A program made the position numbers and the translations under genes. A DNA stretch of 8,278 nt from Verrucomicrobiota bacterium (GTDB taxonomy: Bacteria; Verrucomicrobiota; Verrucomicrobiia; Opitutales; Opitutaceae): assembly GCA_030916665.1 (NCBI GenBank), contig JAUPWC010000495.1, positions 1-8,278 of the forward strand, written 5' to 3'. Below, one piece after another: positions 6,757-8,278 of the stretch (its first letter is position 1; each line of letters opens with the position of its first letter). The notes beneath the pieces are model-generated. The model was given only the letters and a program-made list of their open reading frames with translations, made no database searches and was not told where the DNA came from.

Positions 6757-6797
6757 CCCCATGCACAACTAACCTAATAGGTTAGTTGTGCATGGGG
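6757..6797. repeat. Perfect 41-bp palindrome
   Basis: Two 20-bp arms (6757-6776 and 6778-6797) are exact reverse complements around a single A at 6777; the core is AACTAACCTAATAGGTTAGTT. It has no T-tract on either strand, so it is not a typical terminator. It starts 8 bp after a TTGACC hexamer (6744-6749) and lies 86 bp before the ATG of the 234-residue gene. A repressor operator (TetR-type sites are often such palindromes), a cruciform-forming site or an inserted palindromic element are possible; none is proven. Confidence 0.9.
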
Positions 6798-6882
6798 GCG
6801 ACCAAGGCTTCTGTCGCGGTGGTGAGAGTGGCAGGGCGGGGGAACTTGCGTTGGTGCGAAGCGCGTGACTCACTCACGGCCC

Positions 6883-7587
6883 ATGCCCAAAGCGCCGGAC
6901 ATCGCCCACGCCTACGTCGCCGCCGTATGCCTGCTCGGCCACGGCTCGGGTGCGGTGAAAACGCTCGCCGGTTTCCGCAAGCCGCACCACACGGTGCCGG
7001 ATGCGGTAAACGCGGTCACCACGGCGTTCCTCGGCAAACTCTGCGCGGGCGAACTGGCGGAGGAAGGCGAGGATTTCTACCAGCGGGCGAAAACCGCGCT
7101 CGGTTACAAGCGTGCCGACCTGAACCTCGACGTGACGAGTCCGCTGGCCGTGCTGACGGCGAAGGATTTCACGTTGGAGATCGCCTACGCGCTGGAGCCG
7201 GCGGATCCGGCGGCGTATCGCATCACGCGCACGCTGCACAGCCTGCGCGACGGCGAGCTGGTCAACCGGGAGGAATTTGACCGGCTGTTCGCGGGAGCCT
7301 TCACGACGATCGTCTTCACCCTCGCGAAGGGCGTGAAGGTCGAGGCCGTGATCGACGCGGTGGAGGCGCGCCCGGCGGACGATCCGTTGAAGGTGAATTA
7401 TCCGTCGGACTGCCGGCACTGCGTGCTGACGGTCGCAGGCGTCGCGGCCGAGGTCGTGTGCGACGGGGCGACGCTGGAGATGCGTTTCCCGCGTGCGGGA
7501 TCGCCGCGGGAGATGGTTGCGGCGTTCCGGGCGGTGCGTTCGGTCTTTGCGCTGACGAAAGACCGCGTGCTGACGGGGCTGTTGTGA
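6883..7587 (+). CDS. Conserved-looking protein of unknown function, 234 residues
   Basis: I do not recognise a family. The ATG at 6883-6885 gives MPKAPDIAHAYVAAVCLLGH; a GTG at 6865 would add six residues. The protein is soluble, with no signal peptide or membrane span. It has an alpha-helical N-terminal half (residues 5-75), a central region with SPLAVLTAKDFTLEIAYALE (86-105) and RTLHSLRDGELVNREEFDRL (116-135), and a C-terminal half with DCRHCVLTVAG (176-186) containing a CxxC pair (C177, C180) followed by beta-like strands. The CxxC alone is not enough to claim metal binding. Codon use (G/C at third positions) matches the neighbours, and the frame is uninterrupted, so it is probably a genuine native gene. 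It stands alone between a terminator and palindrome upstream and a REPIN-like repeat starting 5 nt after its stop, so it is likely transcribed on its own. Confidence 0.75.
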   Translation: MPKAPDIAHAYVAAVCLLGHGSGAVKTLAGFRKPHHTVPDAVNAVTTAFLGKLCAGELAEEGEDFYQRAKTALGYKRADLNLDVTSPLAVLTAKDFTLEIAYALEPADPAAYRITRTLHSLRDGELVNREEFDRLFAGAFTTIVFTLAKGVKVEAVIDAVEARPADDPLKVNYPSDCRHCVLTVAGVAAEVVCDGATLEMRFPRAGSPREMVAAFRAVRSVFALTKDRVLTGLL

Positions 7588-7591
7588 GGGG

Positions 7592-7653
7592 CTGTGGGAG
7601 CGAGCTTGCTCGCGACAGGGGCGAACGAGTCGCGAGCAAGCTCGCTCCCACAG
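7592..7653. repeat. REPIN-like inverted pair resembling Pseudomonas-type REP sequences
   Basis: A 25-bp arm (7592-7616, containing GTGGGAGCGAGCTTGCTCGC) is repeated as an exact reverse complement at 7629-7653, with a 12-nt spacer. Each arm holds its own small hairpin (GCGAG-CTTG-CTCGC at 7600-7613; GCGAG-CAAG-CTCGC at 7632-7645). This is the layout of a REP doublet (REPIN), and the sequence closely resembles a REP family well known from Pseudomonas. It starts 4 nt after the preceding stop codon in a convergent intergenic region, typical placement for such elements. Such elements are normally moved by RAYT (REP-associated tyrosine) transposases; none is in this window. Confidence 0.85.
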
Positions 7654-7664
7654 AAGAATCCAAG

Positions 7665-7691
7665 AAAAAGGCGGCCCGGGCGGGCCGCCTT
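7665..7691 (-). terminator. Rho-independent terminator of the malate dehydrogenase gene
   Basis: On the minus strand, ten pairs (AAGGCGGCCC with GGGCCGCCTT, 7668-7691) enclose a 4-nt loop and run into a T-tract (complement of AAAAA at 7665-7669). The hairpin begins 56 nt after the malate dehydrogenase stop codon (7748-7750). The plus-strand side lacks a T-run, so it acts mainly on minus-strand transcripts. Confidence 0.88.
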
Positions 7692-7747
7692 GAGAGACAA
7701 ACTGGATCCTTCTCCCGCACGGGCGGGATCAGGATGACCCTGATGGG

Positions 7748-8278
7748 TCACTTGATCATGTCGGCCACGAAGGAGCGCTCGTCCACGAGTTCCTTGTTGG
7801 TGGCGGCGATCTTCGACTTGGCGAAATCGTCCATCGCGTAGCCGGTGATGACCTCGTAGCTGCCGGGGGTCGTCGTGCGGACGGGGAGACCGGCCCAGAC
7901 GTTGGCGTCGAAACCGTAGAGTCCGTTGGACTTCACGGCGATCGAGTGGATGGCGCCGGGCGTGACGAGCGAGCGGACGTGATCGACGAGGGCGTTGGCG
8001 GCGGAGGCGGCCGACGAGGCGCCGCGGGCGGCGATGATGGCGGCGCCGCGCTTGCCGACGGTCTCGCAGAACGGGCCCTGCAGCCAGGTGTCGTCGTTGA
8101 TGACCTTGGCGGCCGGCTGGCCGTTGATCGTGGCGTGGCCGTAGGCGGGGAACATGGTCGGGCTGTGGTTGCCGTAGATGAAGATGTCCTTCACGGCCGT
8201 GAGATCCACGCCGGCCTTCTTGGCCAGCTGGGTCTGGGCGCGGTTCTGGTCGAGGCGCACCATGGCGGTGAAGCGGTC
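7748..8278 (-). CDS. mdh: Malate dehydrogenase, C-terminal 176 residues, gene cut by window edge
   Basis: This is the C-terminal part of an NAD(P)-dependent malate dehydrogenase that interconverts malate and oxaloacetate in the TCA cycle, in the cytoplasm. The visible protein begins DRFTAMVRLDQNRAQTQLA, with the catalytic aspartate in LDQNRA (fragment residue 10) and the substrate-binding arginine at 13. IYGNHSPTMFPAY then supplies the catalytic histidine (fragment residue 38). The long cytosolic-type features continue: the INDDTWLQGPFCETVGKRG stretch, AIIAARGASSAASAANALVDH, VKSNGLYGFDANVWAGLPVRT and the final MDDFAKSKIAATNKELVDE segment before VADMIK and TGA. This pattern matches the roughly 325-330-residue malate dehydrogenases, so about half is missing beyond 8278. 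An internal ATG at 8263 is not the start because conserved sequence continues past it. Followed by an intrinsic terminator, so it is the last gene of its transcript. Confidence 0.95.
   Translation of the reverse strand, partial: DRFTAMVRLDQNRAQTQLAKKAGVDLTAVKDIFIYGNHSPTMFPAYGHATINGQPAAKVINDDTWLQGPFCETVGKRGAAIIAARGASSAASAANALVDHVRSLVTPGAIHSIAVKSNGLYGFDANVWAGLPVRTTTPGSYEVITGYAMDDFAKSKIAATNKELVDERSFVADMIK

Noticed and set aside
7728..7744. Small hairpin ATCAGG/CCTGAT next to the malate dehydrogenase stop
   Set aside because: Only six pairs, no T-tract, and a much stronger terminator lies just beyond; likely chance.
7458..7841. Plus-strand frame spanning the REPIN and the malate dehydrogenase terminator
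   Set aside because: It overlaps a better gene out of frame and crosses a repeat and a terminator; no protein features.

Overview
High-GC bacterial chromosome, most likely a member of the Verrucomicrobiota close to Opitutaceae. This placement is an inference from three things: the paired exported DUF2911 and long PIG-L genes, the CACTAAT-type intergenic repeats, and the near absence of Shine-Dalgarno sequences. No rRNA or other phylogenetic marker is present to confirm it. No tRNA, CRISPR array or transposase gene was seen.

Layout. From the left edge to 1009 (minus strand) lie a 46-residue single-span membrane protein and, downstream of it, the first 251 residues of a sodium:solute symporter that runs off the window. 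Between these two genes are two inverted, covarying hairpin repeats. Positions 1010-1122 hold a helically phased CACTAAT inverted repeat. From 1123 to 4646 (minus) is a tightly coupled two-gene operon: an exported DUF2911/TPR protein followed by an exported 881-residue PIG-L (LmbE-type) deacetylase with a C-terminal glutamine-amidotransferase-like domain. Next come a MutT-like Nudix hydrolase (minus, 4725-5135) and, diverging from it, an HDOD-domain protein (plus, 5197-6312). A small hydrophobic membrane protein (6361-6624) ends in a textbook intrinsic terminator. A perfect 41-bp palindrome (6757-6797) precedes an unrecognised 234-residue protein (6883-7587). This is followed by a REPIN-like 25-bp inverted repeat resembling Pseudomonas REP sequences, and by the terminator of a malate dehydrogenase gene that enters from the right edge on the minus strand.

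How the genes work together. The DUF2911/PIG-L pair looks like one exported or periplasmic functional unit, and the small membrane protein plus symporter look like one transport unit. The remaining genes (nucleotide sanitation, HDOD signalling, central carbon metabolism) are ordinary housekeeping or regulatory genes with no obvious common pathway. The most unusual content is non-coding: four structurally different inverted-repeat families in 8.3 kb, each outside a coding region. No complete new defence or biosynthetic system is evident.
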